Source of the DNA: Sarcocystis neurona
Lineage: Eukaryota; Apicomplexa; Conoidasida; Eucoccidiorida; Sarcocystidae
Assembly: GCA_000727475.1 (NCBI GenBank)
Contig: KL647290.1
Coordinates: 5,854,698-5,918,697 of the forward strand
Direction of reading: 5' to 3'
DNA length: 64,000 nt
Shown: positions 36,991-46,871 of the stretch, piece by piece
How the letters are laid out: every line of letters begins with the position of its first letter
Numbering within the stretch: position 1 is the first letter of the stretch
The notes under the pieces: generated by a model
The model's input: only the letters and a program-made list of their open reading frames with translations
Databases searched by the model: none
Told to the model about the DNA's origin: nothing
Program-made: the position numbers and the translations under genes

Positions 36991-39900
36991 AAGCCGCAGC
37001 AGCCGCAGCCAAGGAGCGGCATAGCCGAAGCAGCAGTAACACACTATCAAGCGCAGAAGAACACCCTCAACACAGCAGCAATAACATCAACCCAGCAGCG
37101 ACAAGAACACAGCTTCTACGAGCTGTACCGGCAATGGTGACGAGGCTGCTGTCGGTTGTTGCCATTGCTCTTCCAGATTTCTACCCGGTCTCGTGTAGCT
37201 GCTTCTTCTCATCCTGCTGTGATCCCCCTGCCCTGACCCTGATTCGTTTGTCGCCGCCGTCAAACATCTATTGGCTGTTCTGCCTTAGTTGTTACGTCTA
37301 GGCTGCTGCGGCTGCCCTGTTCCTGCTCATTCTCTTCGCCCTCCTTTTTTCACTAACTGCATCGCTGGCACTGCTTCGGCTCCAGCGTCAGCTTACCGTT
37401 TCGCGCCTCCGCCACAGCTGTTACTGGCGCTGCTAAGATTGCTCGACTGTACCTCGCTGCTGCCGTCGTTGTTCTGACCATTAATACAGTTACCCTGTGT
37501 CCGCCTCGTGCCACAGTGGGCGGTCCTCTACCGCGCACGGTGGCGTTCATCTGCGGTGACTGCCGGTTCTCGTTTGTGTAGAGCCTTGTCTCCTGCTCGC
37601 TATGCGCTGCTGTTGCTGTTCGTGTGTCTGGTCGTACTGGGAACCCCAAAGACAGTCGCTGCACCTCCGTATACGTATGGTTATGCAGTATCCAAATGCA
37701 CACAGACGTACATCGTCGTGCACATCCATAGAGAATATGTCTATAAAGTGTGGATATTTACACAAAGATTTGCATACAAGCCTCGGTGCTAAGTGCATAA
37801 ATATGCCTGTCTGCGCGTAAGTGCTGTCATTCGCCTGCTGCGACTAGCATGCGTGTGTGTCTCTTGTCTACGTCTCTGCTGATGTGGACGGATCGAAGCC
37901 TTGCCGCGCTTGCACTCAGCAATGTGCTGCACTTTCACGGGGCAGGACCAAGCCTTGCAACACCGCACGCAACTAAAATCACCTGTAGTACCCTCTGTAG
38001 CCGACACCTGGATGCATACCTCCTGTGACAAACAGGAGCAACAACACTTTTCGCAACGAACAGGAGTGCCTCCTGTAAATAGTAGCGGGAGCAGTCACAT
38101 CCTACATAAATGATAGTCGGAGTGCGTGGGATCCGTGTCCCGTGGACAGCAAAAACAACAGCTCCCGCCCGCGCCAGCAGCAGCACCAGCTGCGGCCGAG
38201 GGCACCGGCAGCGGCGTGTCGTACCGCCTGCAGCAGCAGCTGCTGCCTGACTGATAGTGGCAGCACCAGAAGTAGTTCCTGTAGACACCACTGGGGTTGT
38301 CAAGCGATGCGACGAAGGCAGCAGCAGAACCCACGTGACCACGAGCTGTAGCGGCAGTACACGATGATCTACCGTAGACGGTGAGCACCAATTGTGACCC
38401 TTGCATTCATGCGCCGCATCTCCACGGGGATCAAAGGCACCTTCATGCAAAAGCAGCGGCAGCAGCAGCAACAGTACCGGCCGGATGGGACTGTCGCAGC
38501 GCTCTCGCAGCAGGGGACGAGGGATGGCGGGTCAGCAGATTTTCCTAAAGAACACAACCGCCACTTGAAGGAACTTCCGCGGGATGCTGCCGTGTAGCAG
38601 CAGCCGCTGGTTGTTTCCACAACAGCCAAAGCGTCAGCAACCAGACCTGCTCATCACTAGTGTAGGTCCTGGAACGGGGCGCAGCACTAACGGCTCGTTC
38701 GCTGAAAACGGCACTAGTAGCACCACACAGTGGATCCAATAGCAACAGATGCAGCGTCGACCTCAGAACTCGGAATGCTTCGTCCATAATTGGTTCCTCT
38801 GGCCGCACTGCCTCTTTTGTGGCGGAACCCTTTTATAGTCTCAATACACAGTAACCGAAATCAGTCACACACACTCATCACCAGCAGCGCACTACTGAGG
38901 ACGTTTCCGGTCCTGTTACTGCTGCCGGCTGCAATGGTGCTGCAGCTGGTTGAGCGCTCGCTGTTTCTCGAAGACAACAATTGCTGCTGCTGATTAATAT
39001 GCGAGAACATCTGACAGGCAGCGACGGATGCTTTGACGCGACTGATAGCGTAGAGCCTCACCGCATATCATACATTATACAGGCCTGTCCTACTTTTGGT
39101 TGTAAACCTGTCGCAGCGCCGACCTCAGAACTCGGAATGCTTCGTCCATAATTGTTTCCTCTGGCCGCACTGCCTCTTTTGTGGCGGAACCCTTTTATAG
39201 TCTATATACACAGTAACCGAAATCAGTCACACACACTCATCACCAGCAGCGCACTACTGAGGACGTTTCCGGTTCTATTACTGCTGCCGGCTGCAATGGT
39301 GCTGCAGCTGGTTGAGCGCTACCTGTTTCTCGAAGACGACAACTGCTGCTGCTGATTAATATGCGAGAACATCTGACAGGCAGCGACGGATGCTTCAACG
39401 CGACTGATAGCGCAGAGCCTCGCCGCATATCACACATTATACAGGCCTGTCCTACTTTTGGTTGTAAACCTGTCGCGGTTGGTGCCGTTGGCGTTGTTGC
39501 TCCTGCTGTCACTGCTGCTGCTGTTACTGCTGCTCCAGTTCCTCCTGCTCCTACTGCGGTTGGCAGGCTTCCTGCTGATGCAGTGGCTGCTGTTGGTGGT
39601 GCTGCCCCTTGTGGTTCACACGCTGCTGCTTCCGCTGCTGCGGCTGGTGCGTTCATACTGAGGAGGTTCCTGAATCCGGGAAGTGCAACTGGGGATGTTA
39701 ACATCACCCTCTGCTAGCAACTCCCGCAGGCGCGAGCCTGCAGCTTCCACGCACCCCAGTAACAGCACACCAGCAAGCAGTGGCGTCAGCACATCAATGT
39801 GGGGGCCGACCAGCAATAGCAACAAAAGCGGCAGCACAACAGCAGTGTTCCAGCAAGTGGTGGGGGGGCGGCTCCGACGACAGCACGCACCGATAACAGC

Positions 39901-40290
39901 AGAGCAGCACGCGACCCACTGGACACGAAGAGCCTACTGCAGCAAGGCAACAGAGAGAACTGACAATAGCACCGACGACATCTACAGCAGAGCAGCTACT
40001 ATGAAGGCGAAGGAAGCGTCGTGGGCACATTGTCACCCCTACACGCAGCACCACCGGCAGATAGGCAGTGCAGGAAGGAATAATCTATAATCCGTCCAGG
40101 AAGAGTGCAGTGGAGCGGAAAAGATCTAGATGCAGCGGCAGCATCACATCATTGAAGTCGCGCGTGACAGCAAAAAAAGGACTGGACTCACCCAGCTGCC
40201 GCAGCAGTGCTGCGACGATGCAGCATGTGTCACACGTACCAGACCAGCTGCAGGGCATCACGCGCACCCAGTAAGTAAAGTAGTATTGTA
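36350..40290. repeat. CAG/CTG-rich tract of array segment 2
   Basis: Imperfect CAG or CTG triplets are concentrated at 36355-36560, 37000-37110, 38150-38260, 38445-38480, 39480-39650 and 39830-39900. Long Ala-, Ser-, Leu- or Cys-rich frames appear on both strands and are triplet artefacts unless supported otherwise. By position it corresponds to the introns and exons of MAK21 upstream of its last three exons, but no further exon is recognisable. Confidence 0.6.
38759..39480. repeat. Two-copy tandem repeat, period 362 bp
   Basis: GACCTCAGAACTCGGAATGC begins at 38759 and again at 39121. The two 362-base copies differ at few positions and include the block TGGTTGAGCGCT and the terminal GGTTGTAAACCTGTCGC. 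This repeat is not seen elsewhere in the window. Confidence 0.92.
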
Positions 40291-40299
40291 TCTGCTGTT

Positions 40300-42299
40300 C
40301 ACTTTCTTGGCAGGAGAATTACGCAGAAGTGCGATCATAATAGTGGCGCATTTAACGGAACTCACGGTCTGTACTAACCGGGGAATCAGGCGATGGACTC
40401 TCCGGTGCAGCTTATATCCGATGTACGCGATGTCCTCACAGCCATTTGTCTCGCAGTTCTACCGACGTGCGTCCGCCTTGTTCGTTTGGGCCCCTCAAGT
40501 TGTGTTTTTCGATCCTCGACATGATTTGGGCCACCAACGTGTCAAGGGCACCACAAAACCGGAAGGGGCACTGGGCCTGTGTTTTTCTTCATGAAGCAAC
40601 CGCCGCCGCCGCGCAGCCCACCGTCGACGCCAGAGCCTCGGATTGAGTCACGAACTCCGAGCGACTACTGCCCCTGGATTTAGAGATACACTGTCATCGT
40701 CTTTCACATCAAGTGGTGCACAGCCGAATCGTCTGCAGAAGCCTGTACGCAGCTGCGCCGGATGTAGACGTTGCCGACCAAGACGACTCCTTTCGCCACC
40801 CCCACGTCCGTCGTGGCTACAGCGGAATTCTCGACTGCAATTGTTACACCTGACTCTGCGATCTCCTACAGGCGCCTGCAACTAAAGACTGCACGTCGAG
40901 CAGTTGCGAGCCTGTAGCCACGACAGCGAACTGATTCGGCGCTGTTTTGCCGCAGAGGTTTTTTCCACCTGGGTTATGCATTTGTTAGGGGAGCCGACGG
41001 ACACGCACTTCAGGGTCGCTCTGCGCCCACGCGTCTGCACAATTGAACAAAGGACACGCTGTGGCGCACGCCTCTCCTACTGTTACGAGACCTATTCTTG
41101 AAACGGGTAAACAGTCTCACGGGCAATGTAACCGTGACGGATTCCTTGTATACGCGTGAGGACGTTAACAGTGAGCACGCGGGTCACCAGACGCCCAGCA
41201 AAGTTGCGTTGCAAATGCAGAATCGGCCAGGAGCCCAGACGGATGGACCAGCATCCGCTACATAACGCGGTACGTTATTTATCATGAGTGGACAGTGCGG
41301 TCTAAGTGTACAAATAATTAAGAAGTTACCGTAGCCTCCCACCCTTCACGGCTGCGCTGCGTTGCCGGTGGAGCAGCATACACAGAAACACAGCGCGTAC
41401 CCTTGTACGTTGGTCATCCCACGCCGCCAGGGCAGACTGCCGTTTCAGCGTTAGGGAGTATACGGTAAAAGCCAGTGTGCGTCGTGTCACCGCACAAACT
41501 GCCTTCAAAATAACAGTTCGTTTTGGTTGGCCTGGCATTTCAAAACAGAGGCTGTGCGCCAGAAGAGAGCATGCAGAGAGACGGCCGAGAATTCAACACG
41601 GTCTTGTCTCCGGAGTGTGCCGAGACCGTCGAAAACACAAAAACTGCTTACGTCCGCCAGGAGATATACGCACGAAAAGTCTACGTACTCGTCGTTTCGG
41701 GATCCTTGACATGTGTCAGTCTGCGATTCTATCATGGATGCCACCCTACTTGACACGGTCGTAGGCAACGGTTCACCACTGATCAAGGAAAACGCCACCC
41801 CATGACACACTTTTCGCGCGCGCATATTATCTCCCATGTCACTTTCCTCTATACATGATGTCAGATGGAAGCCTCCGCGCAATCGTAGACGTCGTGAGGG
41901 CGAAGACATACTACGCACGCGAAGTCGCCCACAGGTGTTCGTTCCGCGTTTCCAGCGGGGCTAGAGCGTTGTAACTCTGAATAGCTGCTAACAGACTATC
42001 ACTGGCGACAATCATCAACTTGCTTAGATCCTATGCTTGTGTTGGTTCTCAGTGAAGAATTTTCTAACTACGCGCCACACCCCTTCATTAAATACGCCCG
42101 TGGGTCAGTGAAGGATACGCGTGAACGTAGAGGTGTGTACCATTCACTGCATCGCTGTGCCAGGTCCGGCGGATGATCAGCTCCCCATGCTCCACTGGAT
42201 TCACCATTGAGTCGAATGGAAAGAAGGATGGAAGACTCAGGCGTGGCCGCGGCGTGCGCCTCACACATGCAAGGAGCTCCCCGTCTGGACTCGACGTGC
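40300..42299. repeat. Array segment 3: 5' flanking module of family copy D
   Basis: The module is homologous to 25.3-27.8 and 15.8-18.2 kb. Blocks include GTGCGTCCGCC at about 40468 (compare 25604), CCAGAGCCTCGGATTGAGTC at about 40631 (compare 25768), and GTGGAGCAGCATACACAGAA at about 41370 (compare 26766). Minus frames here resemble those of the second-position flanks. No protein gene is supported. Confidence 0.6.
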
Positions 42300-44003
42300 C
42301 CCTGCCATCAACGACGAACAGAGGAATATTTTCTTGTGGAATGCGCTGTCACCGCTCCTTTGTCGCTACAACCTGACTAGACAACTCATTCCTTCGAGGC
42401 CGTGACACATGCAGGGAGACGAGTTTTATCCAGAGAGGAACGATTTGCCGAGCAGTGCAATCCTGCTTGCCTTGAGCTGAACAGGATGGGAACGGTGAAC
42501 ACAAAGTTCTGCTCGATTTTCTGTCACAACTCATGTCGTAAAGGGCATAGTCACGCACAGAGGAAAGATTTCGAGGCGGGTGTTACATGGACGAATCGCC
42601 CTGACTGAAAAGTAGTGCCGAAATCTCAGTTCACATGCGGTGGGCGCCGCGGCGACGACGAAGAGAGATATATCCTCGTTTCTGGCGCTGGCGCTGCCGA
42701 ACGTCATTCAGGTCAAGTAAGGGAAGTGTATCATTACGTGTGTTGCGTGTTGTGCACTGTACACAACGCAATTGTGGAAATGAATGGCGACGGTTTTCCA
42801 TGTAATTTTGGCTCTGGTAGCGACGAGGAATAACGACGCGGCTCAGCGTATCGGAGGCAAGGAACGACGTTCGAATCACGAGATGCAGCGAGAAACCACA
42901 ACGACTTACCGCTGAGGGGATCAGACACGTGGAACTGGACGCTGAGACGAGTTCGGGTTCCTCAAGCTCTGCCTCGAGTTCGGAGGGCAGTGCCCCTTCC
43001 ACAGACACGACATACGGATTAACGGATTCTGTCTGTAGCATGTCCGTGTTCAACCCCACGCTTACGTGGGTCGGTCGCCCGACATACGTGTCCAGGGTCG
43101 AGTTCTCTGAGATCATCATTCAGTGATTCCGAAAGCTTGAATGAACCCCTTATTACTGAACCCTCATTGACTGCGTCGGTTTCTGACGGAATCCATCCAG
43201 ATCCTACAAGGTTGTTGACTCCATCTCGGACTCAGCGTTTTCCGGACAACACAACAAGCAATGCTTCTTTTCAGTCTGATTTCTCCAGTACTGACGGTGG
43301 TGGCGTACGTGGTCCCCCTCCACGGGATCTGGGGCCTTCCAGCCCGGCCGCCGGTGAGGTGACAGAGAAGGCAGAGGCCCCAAAAGCACCGGATGTGGCA
43401 GAGGGTCCTGCAGCGGCAGAGACCCTAGAGGCGGCAAAGGCCCTAGAGGCGGCAAAGGCCCTAAAGGCGGCAAAGGCCCTAGTGGCGGCAAAGGCCCTGA
43501 AGTCGGAACAGGCGCCAGAGGTGCCAGAGGTGCTAGAGCTCGCACGCCTGCCTTATCGTCTGGAAGTGCCATACGTGATGCAGTCGCAACCGGAAACCAG
43601 GCCCCCCTGAGTAAGATTCCCTGGCCCAACGAGGTTGCCACCTTTTCCACTCTGGCGAGGGGGACCCCCTAACGGTGACAGCTGCACTAGAGATTTGGAC
43701 CGAACTATTAGAGGAGAAAGTCAGTTCTTTTGTTGCCGTCGGCGGTGGCTGGTCGAAGAGTACTGTTTCGGAATCCTGACCATTATCATTTTTGTTGCTC
43801 TGCTCGCGTGGCAGTTAGAATCTCGACGGGACGAGGCGCAAAGGTCGGAGAAAATTATTGCATCCATTAAGGACTCTGTTGTGTTTCCCGTACCCCCTGA
43901 AGTGTCCTGTGTCAAGTCATTTACTCCTCTATTTACAATATTGCCACAAGTGAGACTGGGCTGCAGCTCGCGATCAGTCGTCAAGCACTTCTATTTCTGC
44001 TGA
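42300..44003 (+). pseudogene. Family copy D, degenerate, with lost C-terminal stop
   Basis: Matching blocks in order are GGAATATTTTCTTGTGGAAT (about 42320, signal region, no usable start), GRRVLSREERFAEQCNPACL and TVNTKFCSIFC (about 42415-42530), IYPRFWRW-like sequence in shifted frame (about 42670), Ser-rich DNA (about 42950-43150), Glu/Ala repeats and PPNGDSC (about 43665). The anchor (GILTIIIFVALLAWQLES) is intact. The TAA that ends gene B is here CGA, so the frame runs on to 44003. Several frameshifts upstream make the whole copy non-functional as read. Confidence 0.75.
43431..43502 (+). repeat. 18-bp direct repeats in copy D
   Basis: GCGGCAAAGGCCCTAGAG and single-base variants repeat four times at 18-base spacing (43431, 43449, 43467, 43485), encoding an Ala-Lys-Ala-Leu-Glu/Lys/Val-Ala hexapeptide. 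This is a private expansion of the Pro/Glu/Ala repeat region. Confidence 0.95.
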
Positions 44004-45416
44004 TCTCTGACTAACCCGATTTGCAATGCCGACGCAAAAAAGTCTAGGTTGCTTCTTACGTCAACAGACAAGTGGCTGAAGATGCAATAACCAAGCGACA
44101 CCACTGTTGGATATGTCATGTTGGCTTGTCTCTGGAAGACAGAATGACTTTCACTCTCACACGTCTCCTTCCCCCTCTGCTTAACCCTTGAATGGAGTTG
44201 CTCCCTGGCGCCCTGGGCATGCTCTTTCTGTTTTTAGCCTGCCGGATATGCGTGAAGTGGCTCTGTAACGCATGTGCTGTGTTGGCGTAGACAATAACGT
44301 AGCCTAGGGGTCTCTACCTGGGCACACCGATTCGTGCCACTGCGTGGTGCTGTAAATGGAGCGGCACACACAGAAATACAAAGCACATGTCCTTACCTCC
44401 ATCAACCGACGTCGTCGACGCAAATTGCCGTTCAGCGTGAAGGTGCATCCTGTATAGAAGACCCGTGGACGTCCCGCTGCGCACAGACCATCATTAACCT
44501 GCACATCACTGCGTTGCATCTGCTGCAGCGGTCAGAGTGGATCACACGATAAATTCCCAGATGAATGGATGTAACAAAGCGCCAACAACACAGTTTTGCG
44601 TCTGTAAGTATGCAAACCCGAAGGGACGGGGAGAACTAAAGAAGTCATCTCTCCCACGATACACACTCTCTTCACGTAATATACTCCAAGGGATACGCGT
44701 GGTTTTGTGGTGCTTGCACAACTTACACAGCAGCTCTGCACTACGATGATGAAGGCTACCCCCTCTGACGCTGGCATGAGCAACGCCTCACCAGTGAGAA
44801 GGAAAGCACCGCATATGCGCGTGTTGTCTCCCTTGCCGCTGTTCTTCAGAAATGAAGTCCGCCAGACGTTCAGGTAGACACCGGCATTTCCTTCTCTGCT
44901 CACGCCGCACCAGCCACTGAACGGGTGTAGGAAAACACTTTAGGCACTCGACTTAAGTCGCACTTTTTGCTCCACATTCCAAGATATCCTGGCGTGCTGC
45001 AGGCCTGGCTAGCTGTGGGAGGACTGTTACTGCTGCTCGCTGGCGTCGCTCGCATTCAGTCTGTGTCGCACGTGTGCCTTTTGTTGCTTCCGAGGAATAA
45101 GACAGATGTTGCACCATGTGCGCCTGTCTATATCCACGCATGCGCTTGTGTCATTAAAGAATTCTGCTGAAAACGTTTACAACGACTACCTAGTGCGTAA
45201 GTGGGTGACATAAAACATCTCTGGTACGAAAGGGGATCGTGGCGGCTTCACTGTGCCCAGGCCCGGGCTCGATCCAGTCGAGCGCCGCTCAACGAATGTT
45301 TCCCTGAATTCGAACTGAACGAAGGATTGAAGACTCAGACGTCGCGACAACGTTGCCCAACGTTGTCGTTGGTTCAGGAACCATCCCTGCAGCAATCCGA
45401 CGCGCACTCACCGCCA
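44004..45416. repeat. 5' flanking module of family gene E
   Basis: The module is homologous to 29.6-31.2 and 50.5-52.0 kb. The block AGCGTGAAGGTGCATCCTGT (44437) and the following stretch ending CCCAGATGAATGGATG match copy C closely. The block GTGGCGGCTTCACTGTG at about 45240 (compare 31043) is near the start of gene E. Promoter and 5' UTR of gene E should lie here. Confidence 0.65.
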
Positions 45417-46871
45417 ATGAAGTGTTGTGGAATACTCCTGTGGACTGGGTTGTCAACCCTGGCCACCGCCGCCACTGCTTTGTCGTCACCTGCTGCTGAC
45501 AGAGCGGTCGATTTCCGCCGGCAGGTGGAACGTGTAGCGAAGCAGGTTTTATCGAGAGTGAAACGATATTCCTCTCTCTGCAATGCTGCTTGCTTCCTCC
45601 AAATCAAAATGCACACGATGTTCGCAAGACTGCGCATGAATTTTCCTTCCACCGCACGTTGCAGAAAGCAGGCTCACAAGCAGAGGACAGGCCTCGAGAC
45701 GGGTAACCTTCGCGTGAAGCTCACTGACTGCAAGCGTAACGGTACTGCTGAATTTTCAGCTTACAGACGGTGTGCGCCATGGGGATGGCGACGAGGTGTT
45801 ACTCGGCGTTTCTGGCGCTGGCACTGGGTTACGCGTCTCATGCAATGGGAGCGAAATCCTCCCCGACGCGGACGGCGCTCTGCACTGCACATCGCGTCGC
45901 TGTGGCAGTGGATTACTGTGGCAGTTACTGTACTTCTGGCGCCCGGAGTCGTCAGAAATCTGAGCGCGCCCCCACGGCCCGCAGGCAGGGCAGGATATGG
46001 AGATGCTGCTGGGGCGAGTCGGAGCCAATTTCCACGCCGGCTTGCTGTAGAGGGGTCTGGAGGGATAAAATTGGATGTAGAAACGAAATCGACCAGCTCA
46101 GATTCGTCGCCGAGTTCGGAGCATGAATCTCTCTGCATTGGCACAACACCCTCGTCGAGTTCGGAGAATGAATCTCTCTACATTGGCACAACGCCCTCGT
46201 CGAGTTCGGAGGATGAATCTCTCTACACTGGCACAACACCCGAAACAACGAGTTCTGAATCTGTTTTCTCTGTGGTCACACTTGGGTCCCTGGGTGAACC
46301 CAGCGTCCAGCGTATATCCACAGGATCGAGTTTTGCAAGTTCATCATTAAGTGATAGCGAAAGCGCGATGGAGCTTTACATTAAAGAGACTTCGGATAGC
46401 AGTTCTCTTGAGGATCCAGCAGCCCCTACAGTCCCCGTTCGTTCTACCGATGACGGCGAACACGCTTCCGCCCCAGATGGGCGAGAGAGGCCAGACGCGT
46501 CAGGCGGGCCAGAGGCTGCAGGGGCGCCCGAGCTGGCAGCAGGTCCAGAAGGAGGAGAGGCGCCAGAGGTGGCAGAGCCGCCAGACTTGGACGTGGGCGC
46601 AGAGCAGCCAGAATTGCCAGATGTGGCAGAGCCTCCTCTACTCCAGCTACAACAGCCTGGGTTCTTGTTGGCTGTACCAGGAGAGTGGCCTCCTAACAGA
46701 TTCTGGATGCCGGGAGTTCCTAACGGTGAGTGCAGCATGCGAGTCGAAAAAACAGCTCGTGAACGCTGTAGGGACTTCTGCAGTGTAAATGAGAAGATAA
46801 TATGGTTAACCGCCACGCTCGTTTCGTGCGTTATAGCCTTAGTAGTATACATGCTGGTAAGACACATGTAA
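45417..46871 (+). CDS. Intact member E of the repeat-rich membrane-protein family (484 aa)
   Basis: I do not recognise this protein. It has the same architecture as member B but is strongly diverged. The ATG at 45417 opens a signal-peptide-like segment (CGILLWTGLSTLATAATAL, residues 4-22). A basic Cys-containing region follows (ERVAKQVLSRVKRYSSLCNA, then RRFWRWHWVTR), then a second hydrophobic stretch WITVAVTVLLAPGVV at about residues 163-178. Three 15-residue repeats (ESLYIGTTPSSSSE type) lie at about 236-278. Pro/Glu/Ala repeats (PEAAGAPELAAGPE) lie at about 358-408. MPGVPNGECSM and a C-terminal anchor IIWLTATLVSCVIALVVYML follow, with three tail residues. Nearly one third of the residues are Ser, Thr, Pro, Glu or Ala. 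The frame upstream to 45201 begins with a non-ATG codon and is excluded. Preservation of an open 484-codon frame beside five broken copies suggests selection. Confidence 0.75.
   Translation: MKCCGILLWTGLSTLATAATALSSPAADRAVDFRRQVERVAKQVLSRVKRYSSLCNAACFLQIKMHTMFARLRMNFPSTARCRKQAHKQRTGLETGNLRVKLTDCKRNGTAEFSAYRRCAPWGWRRGVTRRFWRWHWVTRLMQWERNPPRRGRRSALHIASLWQWITVAVTVLLAPGVVRNLSAPPRPAGRAGYGDAAGASRSQFPRRLAVEGSGGIKLDVETKSTSSDSSPSSEHESLCIGTTPSSSSENESLYIGTTPSSSSEDESLYTGTTPETTSSESVFSVVTLGSLGEPSVQRISTGSSFASSSLSDSESAMELYIKETSDSSSLEDPAAPTVPVRSTDDGEHASAPDGRERPDASGGPEAAGAPELAAGPEGGEAPEVAEPPDLDVGAEQPELPDVAEPPLLQLQQPGFLLAVPGEWPPNRFWMPGVPNGECSMRVEKTARERCRDFCSVNEKIIWLTATLVSCVIALVVYMLVRHM
46125..46259 (+). repeat. 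Three 45-bp direct repeats in gene E
   Basis: GAATCTCTCT(G/A)CA(T/C)TGGCAC begins at 46125, 46170 and 46215, each unit encoding 15 residues. Gene B has nothing of this kind here. It carries a 98-residue duplication instead. Confidence 0.95.

Noticed and set aside
45201..45416. Upstream extension of gene E to a 556-codon frame
   Set aside because: It opens with GTG and is not conserved. The signal-peptide ATG at 45417 matches gene B.
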